DNA of 64,000 nucleotides from contig NW_024041150.1 of the NCBI RefSeq assembly GCF_014851395.1, forward strand, positions 37,149,585-37,213,584, written 5' to 3'. This DNA comes from Micropterus salmoides (taxonomy: Eukaryota; Chordata; Actinopteri; Centrarchiformes; Centrarchidae). Of this stretch, positions 45,551 through 57,800 are shown in pieces; position 1 is the first letter of the stretch; every line of letters begins with the position of its first letter. The notes beneath the pieces are model-generated. The model saw only the letters and a program-made list of their open reading frames with translations, did no database searches and was not told the origin of the DNA. A program made the position numbers and the translations under genes.

Positions 45551-48454
45551 TTGTTTACAAAAAATCTGTTTTTCACCAAAGAATACCACATTGATGCTCG
45601 TGCATTTTGTTTTTTTGTTTTTTTTATAATTCAAGGAAGATTTCAAGAGGTTTCAGTCATAAAAATGTTATTACAATAAAAAAAACAAATCAAATCATTT
45701 GATATTGATAATTAGCACAATAAATGTCAATTTCCGATTTAAAGGCTAATTAAACTACTCTTTATGGCCAGAACACAAACACTTCATGCCAAACAATGGA
45801 TCACTTTTCAAATTTCAACAAATATTTGAGTTAAAATCTTTTTTGAAAACTTTAAATTGGAGGAAGGAAAAACAAGAACTGATGTATATTGTGGGCAGCA
45901 ATTTAGTTGTAAAACTGAACCATGACTTTGGTTTGACACTAACTTACTACCTTTTTCTACACCAACAAAGAGGCAGTATCTTATAATTATAACTTAGTAT
46001 CTAAGTTATTACTAGAACAGTATCATATACAAGATGTTTAACTTGTGATTACAAGAAAAGGAACTTGTAATTATTGGATGTTTTTTCAATATTTTTATTC
46101 TGTAAGTTAGTTAATTTAATTCATTGAATTTAATTCACTTGGGTAAGTTTAGCAGAGACTTGAAATATGATGACTTTAGACTTAAATTGACAAAATTTAA
46201 AAAAAAAGACTTGCAACTCGACTTTGACTTTAACACCAATGACTCGTGACTTAGAAGAGAGCCTTTTGACTTGAGACTTGAGTTACTTGTGACATGTAAA
46301 ACAATGACTTGGTGCCACCTCTGGTTGTTAGTTCTTTGTTCCATGGTGGTTTATTGTTGCTTATGCTAACCACCCATTTTCTCTTCTTTTAAATCCAAAT
46401 CAAACATAAAACATTTCCTGTGAAGAAAATGTCACTAATGAGAAAATGAAGACACAAAAAGACAGAGATAAATTACAGTGAACTTTTTACTGAACAACAA
46501 ACACATTCATCTACTGACACGGCTGAATAGGCGCTAACACTACACACTGTATGTAAACTACAGGTACATCCACGAATGTCTTAACGCTGACAAATCAGAG
46601 GGAAAAAATACTTTTACTTTACTTTCTTGCTAACGTTAGCATGTTTAACTGCAATGTTAATGGTCACATAATCAAAACATTTCTTCATTCATTCTCCTGA
46701 AAGCAAATGAAGTTACACACTCCTCTGATTATCTTTGACAATTGATTTTTTTATTTTCACTGTCCATCTACGTCTATGGCTTGTATCACAATTTGAGCGG
46801 CACTTTGGTTCACATCCACTGCCTCCCTGAACTCAAATAAGACAGAAGACTGCTAACAAGGTTGGGAATGTCACATGTAAATACTTTGTCTAATGCCATA
46901 AAACATCAACTGAACGGTTAGACTTTCAAAATAAAATGAGTGGTTAACTTTGTGACAAGTCACAGTTTGGTCAGCTTTAGGCAACAAAACTACTTGGCTA
47001 GGTTAAGTAAAACGTTGTGGTTTGAGTTAAAATAAGTATGTTACTTACACGTGAGTAAAATTACGTAAGATAAGTAATTTAACTTAACTAAAAACAATCC
47101 AATGTTGGCTTTTGTTTCACACAGGAAACAAACACTGGTCTCCTGGGTGAATGTCCAGTTTCTGACCCACCACAACCAACTCCTTACTCTGACTTTGCTT
47201 TCATTTATTCTAGACCTACGTTGAGTGTTGAACTATGATGCTGAAGAGTCCCATGTACGTTGGCACCAGACACCAAAGGACATAACAAAGCCAATTCAGT
47301 GGGTCCAGATTTTAAATCGAGGACATGTAGATGGGCCAGACATTTTTTAGCAGCCTATTTAAAACCTTTATTTTGCTTTTGGTAATAACACATTTTTACT
47401 TGCGGAGCCCCTGAAGTCTCATAAGATGAATTTTTTTAACTTGTGCACACAGGATAGAAAATATAATCTCAAAGCTCCGTACATTCGAGTATTACACCAA
47501 TATGCCGGCTCGCTGTGCTGTGTGAAAGGTACGGAGCTGGAAATGGGATTAGATTTGATCCACCTCTGAGACAGGAATTTTGGTAGTAACAGAGTCTGTC
47601 TGTGTAAAAATGCACATCTGGCATGTGTTACAAGTCACCTTCTTTTTCTCGGTCTAAGCCGGATCACTATGTGAAAGCACACATGGTTGCATGATTATGC
47701 CGCTGTACTTTGTTCAGTACGAATGAACGAATGCGGCATATTGGCGGATATATTTTCCACGATTTATTATCTCTGTATGAAAGCGGCTAAACTTCAGATT
47801 CCATGTCCTGTGAATCTCCTGGGAAAATTTGTCCGAAAAGTTAGGTGTTCGCACTCATTGCGAATTGAACACAGTGGTTTGGTGTTTGGAGATGAAGAAA
47901 AGATAAACCAGTCCAGGCAGGGTTAAACTGACAGTTTTCACTGTCAATTTTGCGTTTTAGGGTTGACAGACATTTTTCAGTAGATCGCTTCCCTTCTTGT
48001 GACAGTCAAGAGCCAGATAAGCTAGTGTGGTCAGAATTTACAAAGATATGATTGAGGGTGACGCTACATTCATAAACTTCCTGCCCGATCGGTGCTGCAC
48101 ATGTGTAACTCACAGAGATGAGAAGGAAGGGAGATGGCCGACACACATAGTGTATGTAGTTTATTAGTTTAGTCATGTATCAGATTTATGTATGCTGGGA
48201 GAGAGGAAGTCATAGCAAATGTACTTTGGGATGTTTGTCTTGTTGTTTGACTGTTGTGATGATGTGAGCAGAACAGAAACCACACAACAGCAGTCACAAA
48301 TGCTTCATGGCTACTGTTAGATTTACTTGAGAAACTTTCAAGTTTAGCAACACGAGACATCAGCAGCTTCTGATGAAGGCGCAAAATAAAAATGGAGGCC
48401 TTTACGGGTCTTCAGGTAAATGTGGAAGCAGTCGTCTCTAAACCTGGAGCTGCT

Positions 48455-48460
48455 TTTATT
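48455..48460 (-). terminator. ppme1-like: Polyadenylation signal for the ppme1-like gene
   Basis: The minus strand reads AATAAA about 440 bases after the stop codon of the ppme1-like gene. Confidence 0.5.
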
Positions 48461-48895
48461 GCTGGTCTGAAAGAGAGAAAGTGTTTTAAAAAGTGAGACA
48501 CTGCAGTATTTTGTTACAGCCTCTATTTACCAGCAGTGTGCTGTAAATGGCTGATTTTGGAGCAAAGAAAAATGTTTTTAGTCGGTCAGAAAGGTTAGAT
48601 TTTGCCTAATAATATTTTTCCTCATTCTGCAAATGTATCACCTTTTTACTACTACTGATAATTTAATGTGTATAATGCAGTAGTACAGTGATGTGAGGAC
48701 TGTACCAAACTAAAAAACAGGTGTTTAAATAACGTCTTACCTGCAGACCTCATCGTGTGAAAGAGTTGGCGCTGGAGAGAAAATGGAGAACATCTTTCAG
48801 GTGTATGTTTTTTGTAAAAGGACGAGGATATTGCTGAACAACCAGACAGAGTTGACTCTTTTTTTTGGGGTGCTTTTGTCAGTTATCTGAATTTT

Positions 48896-51800
48896 TTACC
48901 TCCTGGTTTCTCTTCTGGGTTCAGCAAACTTGTGCCTCAACAGGAAAGCAGCCACAGCTTCAGCAACCTACTCACACAAATGCAGAAAAAACATTGTGTT
49001 CATATTTAAAGGGTAACTTGTTTCATAGAAGGCTAACAAACAGTAACATCTGAGCGGTTGGAAGCAGGCCATTTTTGCTTAATATCCATCATCAAAATGG
49101 TTGCTGATTATAAAATGGTTATTTTTATAGTTCAGCTCACTTGGCTCTGAGTGAAGTTGTAACTAAAACACCTCACGAACCTCTCTGATAGGGTAACTTT
49201 GGTATTTTTCAACCCTATTTGTGACTAATTGGGAACGTTCTGCAATCGATCCAGTAAAGTGCTTGTTTTTGCTTGACAGGCTCAGACTGTTACAAGTGTC
49301 TGTCGACATTATGGAAAGGGTCCTTACAGAGAGAGACCTTAAAAAAAAAAGAAGAAGAACAGAAACAGTCATAATAGCACGCTTGTCAAAGCCACCAGAC
49401 TCCACTGACAAAAATAGTCACTTTACCTGCTGGTGCCTCAATCAGTTAGTTTGTGTTATTGTGTGACTTTGATGTTTTTAACCCTTTAAAACACAAACTA
49501 CGTAGCGGTAGACCAGCAGCTCCTGCGGTCTGCAAAGTTAAATTCTGGTGGCTTTGACGAGAACGATATAGCGACTGTTTCTGGTTAAACAAAAAGGATC
49601 TTACTCTCTCTTTCAGGGATCTTTTCCAAAATGTTGTCAGACATAACAGCCTGAGCCTGTCAGTGGCAAAAAAAACAAGCTCTTTAGTGGATGTACTTTG
49701 ACGAAGCGCAATTGCATGCTAAGATTAGGCATGCGTTGCAGCCTGAGCTCATTCAGTATTGGATTCATTTTAAGAAATTGTCACACAGACACTAAAACAT
49801 GGCAAAATAGGGTCCAGGCTTAAAAATCCAGAAGTTAACCTTTAAGTTGTCATTATGCCAAATGGCCCTTTGATTATAGTATTAGTGACAACAATACCAT
49901 ATTTGTCTCTGAGATGAAGTGAAGCAGAAGTATAAAGTAGCAGAAAATGGAAAAACACAAGTAAAGTTGAAGTGTCTCAAGATTGTTTTGTAAGTACAGA
50001 ACTTGAGTAAATGTACTTGGTTTACATTCCACCACTGATGAAGACAGACATATACAGTTGTCTTACTTTGTCTGGTTTGTCTTCCTGCACCGCGTGGCCA
50101 CAAGGGGGCAGCACCTGCATCATGAATTTACCTGGAGACAAACAGCGAGACAGGTGCACAATCTGACTCCCACACACATATGTATCTTTGATGCTATTTT
50201 ATCACAGACAACACACTCCTGGGCTGTCACTGACAGCGTGGTTGTTGACTGACAGGACCAGCTGTCTCTGGAGAAGAACTGCCGCCTCAAGGTGTGTGTG
50301 TGTCCTTAGAGACGTCTCTGCAGCAGTGAAGACGTCCTTCACCTTTTCCCTCACAGTTAGTGTAGAAACACAACATGAAAAGAATGTCTACTATTCCCAA
50401 TATCACAGGGAAGAGCTGACATTTGTGTAGCATTAGTGTTTCTAAGACTACTTTTCCCGTCAGCTCTGTTAACTTTATTCCTCCCTCCTGTTTGCTGAGG
50501 GCCGACATATTGGGGGTGATAGTTTTAGTTTTGATAGAAGAACAACACTCCCCGTCATCAGTGACAAAAACATTTTTTTCTACTGTTGATCAGAGGTGGA
50601 AGAAGAACTTTCACTAAAAAGTACTGGTACCACACTGTTATTATACTCCACTACAAGTCCCGCATTTCAAAACCTCCTTATATAAGTAAAATAAAAGAAC
50701 AGGAAAATGTTCCCTGTCAGTGTTTCACTATTTCTGATGTTTCTGGATTAATATTCCTGCTGCATTAATGTGTATGTTGCATTTTACTGCTGTAGATGTT
50801 TTGCATCCTGTTGGGTAGTTTAATCTACAGCAATGCATCATGGTCTATAAGATCATCATGTGTTTGTGTTGAGGAGTGTCACTGTCCTGTGAGAACCAGG
50901 TATCTCTAACTAGTCAATTTTTCATGCGCTCAGAGAAACAGCCCTGTTTTCAGCTTTGTGACGATGCTGACGTAGTTTATTTAGCTGAAGAAGGAGACTT
51001 TCTCAGGAGCACATTCAAAATCACTACATCAGGAGATACATGGTTTTCACTGGACAGGAAGGGTAAAAGTTGTAAACTAAAGGTGTCAGATAACTGTAGT
51101 GGAGTAAAAACTACAATATTTGTCCCTGAGATGTGGTGGACTAGAAGTATAGAGTTGAATAACATGGGAATATTCAAGTAAAGTTTGTACCTTACTTGAG
51201 TAAATGTACTTAGTCACATTCCACCTGTGGCTGTTACTAATTATTATAACCAGCGGCTGCCAGGTGTAACTGTTAGCTAACTGAATTAACTGACAAACTG
51301 ACTGACCTGAAGATTAAATGTGGGACAACATTTGATCTGAAACTTGATCAAAATGGTGTTTTATAATGATGGAAACTGGGAAGTACCTCTAATTTGTACT
51401 TAGGTACAGTACTTGAGCAAAAGTACTTAGTTACATTCTACCACAGCTGATGGTTTTTTGGGTTTGATTTGTATCGGGTCCACAATGGTAACTACTGCCT
51501 CCAGTAAATAGTCATATTCTCTGAGTCCGACATGACAAAGGCTCCTGCCTTTTCCAACTTTTTATATGTTACCAAATTCACTGTCAGCAAACAAAGTGCT
51601 ACAAGATTTCTCTGATCGTGTACAAAGTGTGCTTTACTACTTTCGTGTCTTTAAATATGATTGGTTCTTCTGCCTTTGAAACCACAAGTCTCAGGAAGTT
51701 TTTGAACCTTTGCAGGAACTATAATGTTCCTTTGTGGTATTTCTTTATGCGTTTTCAAGACCTGCGCCGACTGGCTAAATCATGTACAGGAACAGTGAGG

Positions 51801-54800
51801 GCAGCATATAAATGACTGTTTGTAGAATGTCAACTTATTAAACCAAAACTGAAGGATTACCATGGCTACTACTGCATTTGTTTGGTCAGCGTCTCACCTT
51901 GCATCTGGCCGATAGTCAGATCTCTGTCCAGACGGTCTATTCCTGGAATGACAAAAATAATTTGGAAGTAAATCTAAAATATATCTCCAAGGTACTTTCA
52001 TACCGTAAAAAGGACTTATAGAGGTTTACACACCAGCCAATAGCAGGAGTTTGGGCAGGTTGCAAGCAAGAAAGAGGTTGGAGGTTCCTCTAAACCAGCC
52101 GTCCCAATACTTTTCTGACTTTGACAGGTCTATACGCCACTTGTACACACTCTGGCGTGCATACACACAGAAACACACAGTGATTGGTTAATATTCATAA
52201 TAATATGAGCAATAGCAGGAAGAAAACAAGACATTTGTGTGTGCATGCATTTGAAATCCAGGAAATGAAAGAACAGTTTATTGAACAAATCAAGTTATAC
52301 CGCATGTCTCCCTGTGTTAGGGGTAAGTGGTGAGCATTGGTAAATAAATGTAAGTCAATAGAATCATATGTCACATTAAGAATGATCAAGGTCATATATT
52401 TATCATTTTACAACACAAGGTTGTACAATGAAATGTTAGTTTGTAGTCCCTCCATGCTACACACACAGAACTTAACAGCTATTTAAATGTATATTACAAT
52501 CGGGTAAAACAAATAAAAAAATACAGGCCAATACAGTTATTTATATTCATATATATACAGACACGTCTACAACCAGGAAATGATTATTATTATTATTTTT
52601 ATTTTATTTTATTCATGTTGATGTGTAAGTTTAAATTTATGAGGAAAGGAGTTTGTGGTTAGGTTTCAATGTTTAGGGATGAAAGTCACCAGAAGTGCTG
52701 TTATAAATGTTGAGCGGTTGAACTAAATGTAAATCAATGGTGGGTCTGCGCAAGTAAGGCAACGCATCTGTGATTTAGAAATAAGGTTTGACTTGGCAAA
52801 TTAATGTAGGTCAATGATGTCATTTTGCAATTGCAAATGACATGTGGATGAGTATTTGTGTTTGTGTTTGCTATATTAATAGTGGGGGTTAATGTGAAAA
52901 TTAGGAGTTCCACAATAAAACGGCCTACAGTGTCAAACCTTGAAAAATAAGGGCTTTGGTAATGAATGTTATACATCACTGAAAGCATACAACGCACATT
53001 ATAAGACACAGATTACCATGAAGTGTTAATAAAGGTGAAAGTAGGATACTGGTTAATAATAAATGTTACTTTACCATCAGTGTTTCTGTGCGGTCGTTTT
53101 CATACCTGGCCTTCGCTGAGGCTCACCTCTGAGGTGGCATTTTCTTTGTCATTGACGTAGCTCTGATCGTAGAATTCTTCGTTACGCTCAACGACCACGT
53201 CAGTCACTGGGCTGGCCTGCTCCTGAGTGTCAGCGTCTTCAACCTCACATCTAACAGACAGGAAGTGAGACGAAAGAGGAAGTTATCATCAAGTCAGGAT
53301 GAGTTTAGTTTAGCACAGTCTTGTGGATAGAGACCCTAATGTGTAAAATACACTATATTGCCAAAAGTTTAAGGACGCCCACTCTTACATGCACATGAAT
53401 TTTAATGACAATGCCTGTTTCCACAAAGTAGGGAGCATGAAATTGCCTAAAATGTCTTGGTATGCTGAAGCATTAGCAGTTCCTTTCACTGGAACTAAGC
53501 GGCCAAGCCCAACACCTGACTCTGCAGAAAGTTGGCGACTTCTGCGCACTGTGCGCCTCAGCATGAGCTGACCCTGCTCTGTGATTTTATGTGGCCTACC
53601 GCTTCGTGGCGGAGTTTCTGTTGTTCCCAATAGCTTCCACTAACAGTTGACCATGGAATATTTAGTAGTGAGGAAATTTCACAAATGGACTTATTGCACA
53701 AGAGGCAACCTATCACGGTGCCAAGCTCATATTCACTGAGCTCCTGAGAGTGACCCATTCTTTCACAAATGTTTGTAGAAACAGTCTGCATGCCCACGCT
53801 TGATTTTATACACCTGTGGCCATGGAAGTGACTGGAACACGTGAATTCAATTATTAAGAGCAATATTTTTGATTTTGGCAATACAGTGTACCATAGTTTC
53901 AACATAGTTTACTTAGATAAATACAGGGAAAAAAACTATTATCTGTTGTCTTCTTCCAATTAAGCCAGTCAATTTTGAGGTTGTGTCTCTAACTGACCAA
54001 TCAGAGCCAGCCTACCTTTTGATCTGACCAACCATTGAGACTCTGGCAGATTCCAGGTTCCGGATTTGCCCGCTCTTGACGCTAAAAGGAGAACACGGCG
54101 GAAAAAAGTCAAATTAGTGCTCCAGTTTATTCACCATTGGGCCAGAGCTGACCTTTGTGAGTGCAGCCAATGGTTGTGCTGCGATTAAAGATGGAGGTCC
54201 AGTTAATAACGAGTGTTTCTGAATGTAGCTGTACAATAGGACATTATGATCTCAGCCTTGTTCAGGTTTGCGGGACACAAGTTTGAGTTGAGCCTGAGTT
54301 GTAGAATATCATTGAACACTTGGCAGGCTCTGACGTACCACAAGACTTCTTAAACCCATTTTACACTGAGTCACATGAAGCATTTGAGAGAGATTGTGGT
54401 GTATAACATACGTGTATCCGGCCATTACAGTTTAACATAATGCTCTGCAGCTGGTGAGAGGGACCGTGAACCCTTATGGGGAAGTAATGATTGATGGGTG
54501 CAGTGTTAGGGGAAGTAGAGATTAGGTATAAAGAGATTAGTGTGTATGAAGGGACTGTACCCTTCTGTGGTGTCTAATAGATGGTTACATTTATTCTACA
54601 GCACCGTGCCCTTATATGGTTTTTAGCAGAGACCTAAACATGTCCTATATAAGCTGTGTTTGATGTACAGAGAGACAGAGTGGTCATCGGGCTGGGTCAC
54701 TCTCCAAGCTGCTGCAGAGCTTGTAATTGATGCTGAATTCTTTGATGTAATAAACTTTTATAACCAAGAACAGTGTCAAGCGGATTTCTTCTCAACACAT

Positions 54801-57800
54801 CATCGCAGCATTATCGTTCGGACACCACAAGATTCAAATGTGATTGCTCAAACCACTGCACTTGGTGAATGAGTTGTGCGGGTGAGAAGGTGAAGGAGTG
54901 AGTGACAGCTTGTGAAACGATACAACTTTTGTCTAGCTCTTAGTTCATAACTGCGACTCTGTTTGTGTTAGTTTACAGATAGCAGTTAGCCAGCTAGCTG
55001 TTATTGTGTTAAAGCTGGGGTAGGCAACATTAGAAGAACTATCAAGAGAGAGCTGGATTTTGAAAGTATCCAACTGAAAAAATCCCAGCTCTCAAAAAAT
55101 GCTTCTGAAATAAATTGCCTACCCAGTTTTTAACTGCTAAATTGCATACCATATTCTTCTGGTGGTGCTGCCAGTTAACAAAACAGTCCTAGGTGCATTA
55201 CCACAACACTCTGGACTGATTGAGAGGGTATAATGTTTTATCTGTATTTTATTTCAAGTGTAAATTGGGCTTTAAATGCTCACCTCCACTCTATTGCGTG
55301 GTCCATGGACTTGAAGGACTTGGGTCTACCCTTCAGGAAGTTCTGTATGCTATGGAGTGCCTCCATTGCACTACCTACAGGAGGATAAGACTATTTGTGC
55401 ATAACATATGACATAAAAATATCCCAAATAAAAAATCAAGGAAAAATAGTGTAAAACTGTGATTTTGTATCTTTGATTATTGCACCTTCCACAACGTCTA
55501 TAGCCACCAGGCCCACAGTGGTTGGTACCAGCATGTTGCTGGCTGTATGCACTGCGATTGCTCCGCCAACGCCATGGCCAATCAGGACAATGGGGGGAGG
55601 AGTCTCACCGTAGCAGACTCCAATCACATTGGCTACGTCGCTGAAGGGGTGGAGCAAACAGTGATAGTAGCAGATAGTAACAGTGCTGGTCAATGGAGTG
55701 GCAATAGTAGAAGGCATAGCATTATTATTGCATTACCTGGACATAGTTTGAGTTGAGAAGTCGTCTGATTGGCGAACCAGGGTGGCACCTTGACAAAGAA
55801 CAAATTGTCTCTCAACTCAAAGTGCCTTACAGTAATAATTAAGAAAACAGCAGAGTTATTAATAGAAGCTGAAAATATAAAAGCACTAAAACTTGAGACT
55901 GAACCACTGAAACCAGACTAATAATGCAAATTCTTTATTAACTCTCCTCACCTATTCAATGGCAGAGAAACTTGGATTCAACACTGATATTAACAACTCG
56001 TCGTCACATATGGACATAGACCTGTTGGCGTTATTTGCATCGCACTGGTAGAAGCTCTGTGGCTACATTACTACATATATATGATACAGCATATACGTTA
56101 CTGCATATATACAATACAGCATATACGTTACTACATATATGTTCATTTATATACGTTACAGCATATACTTTACTATACGTTACTACATATACGTTACTAC
56201 ATATTGTATACCTATATATATGTGTGTGTGTGTGTGTATGTATATATATGTATATGTGTGTGTGTGTGTGTGTGTGTACCACAGTCGCTCTCGCGCATCA
56301 GTGGTATCAGTGGTGTTGGGAAGTAATACTGTAATATTACTTTTCCCAGTAAAGACTAATGTAACGGATTACTATTTCCTAAACAGTTAGTAATCGAAGT
56401 AACGCTGCGCTACTGAACGCACCATCCCTGATGTAAATGTGCGACCGCGCTGCAGGTCAGCGGACCTTATGTTGTTCAAGTCAGCTGTTAGCCAAAAAGC
56501 AAAAGGAAGACAGGAGAACAGGGAGACAGGTATTTTTGAAGTAATGTTATTGCCATTACTGTGTCACCGTCTAAGATGCAAAGAACATTGTCGTCCGTTG
56601 TAAACTTTGTGCGACCAGCAAAAAGCTTTCAACGCAAACAATTCTACATCTTTACTTAATTAAAACATCAGCTGAAGCAGCAACGTGAAACTCCGGCCGC
56701 TGCTGCCACTGATGCTTGGACTCGGCGGGAGAGAGTTGCGTTACCTCACCAAGTAAAATGTAGAGTAGCTAATATTACTTTTTTAAGGAGTATATGCTAA
56801 GTAACTAGTAAGTACCTGTATTATTTCTGAGAAACTTGCTCAACACTGAGTTGACAATAAGGATCGGATAAATTGGGTATGTTTTGATTATTGCTTGTTA
56901 TAGGCTATCTAATGTTTATTTTGACTTTGTTGTTGATTGATCACTCATATAGCCTGTATACACTTTGCTGTATGAATGGTTGCTTTTTAAGTCTTTATGT
57001 CCTTATGTTAAAGGTTTTGGCACGTTATAAATTAATTTCTTGTGAATGGTTGTGACGGGGTTTACAAGGCCTTTTCATAAGGCTTTGATCCGCGGGGTCG
57101 CTTTGCACTCCTCACCAACAGGCAGGCAAACAAGCACTCCACGAGGTAACCTTGGCAACGGCCTCTGTGTAGCTGGAGCGATCCCGTGAAACTGTCGCGG
57201 TCGTTCTCGTCTCACGCCCACTGCCAGAGTTGAAATGTCAAACTTTTTCCTACAGTTTATCAACAGACAGACTGATCTGCTGTTTGATCCGAGTTTCCTG
57301 AATAATATAACTGTATCTTTAGGCCACCAGGTCTTAAAAAGGAGACAACCTTTGCTGCTGTCTCTTATTCATTAAAAATAATCCATTAACTTCTACTGAA
57401 CTAATTTGAAAATTAGTAGTTATATTATTTATTTATAGACTCAGTTATTTCATGTTGCATGTTGCACATTTAGCTGTTGTATTATAGAGAGGTTGCGATG
57501 GAGCAGTGGATTAGACACTTAGCTAGAGCCGCCGCTGGCTTGATCACAGTATATTTTCCTGCTTTTTTGCCCTTTGCCAATCACATGCCTGGTTACTACA
57601 TATACGTTACAGCATATATACAATACAGCACATACGTTACTATACGTTACTGCATATATGTTACTACATATACGTTACAGCATATATGTTACTACATATA
57701 CGTTAATTTTGTATACGTTACTAAATATACGTTACAGCATATATGTTACTACATATACGTTACTACTTATACGTTACTATACGTTACTGCATATACGTTA

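Larger units (their letters stand above)
38876..48450. other. Probable long rnf150 3' UTR, then intergenic DNA
   Basis: No coding exon is supported. The first AATAAA signals after the rnf150 stop that I could find are far downstream (44792-44797 and 45038-45043), so the 3' UTR may be long; its end is not determined. Repeats here: family B (40432-40690), a (GAA)n run (about 40700-40727), the fold-back element (42982-43725), a common fish repeat with CCCAGCTGACATGGGC (about 45146-45260), a SINE (45350-45550), and a repeat with TTTAGGCAACAAAACTACTT (about 46970-47220). Confidence 0.5.

Noticed and set aside
48400..48790. Additional 3' coding exons of the ppme1-like gene
   Set aside because: An acceptor at 48772-48774 joined in phase gives only seven codons and a stop, and a further acceptor near 48470 is not needed; no PPME1 similarity.
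53385..53905. Transposase-like frames as an active gene
   Set aside because: The Tc1 element is only 538 bases, with frame breaks and missing catalytic parts.
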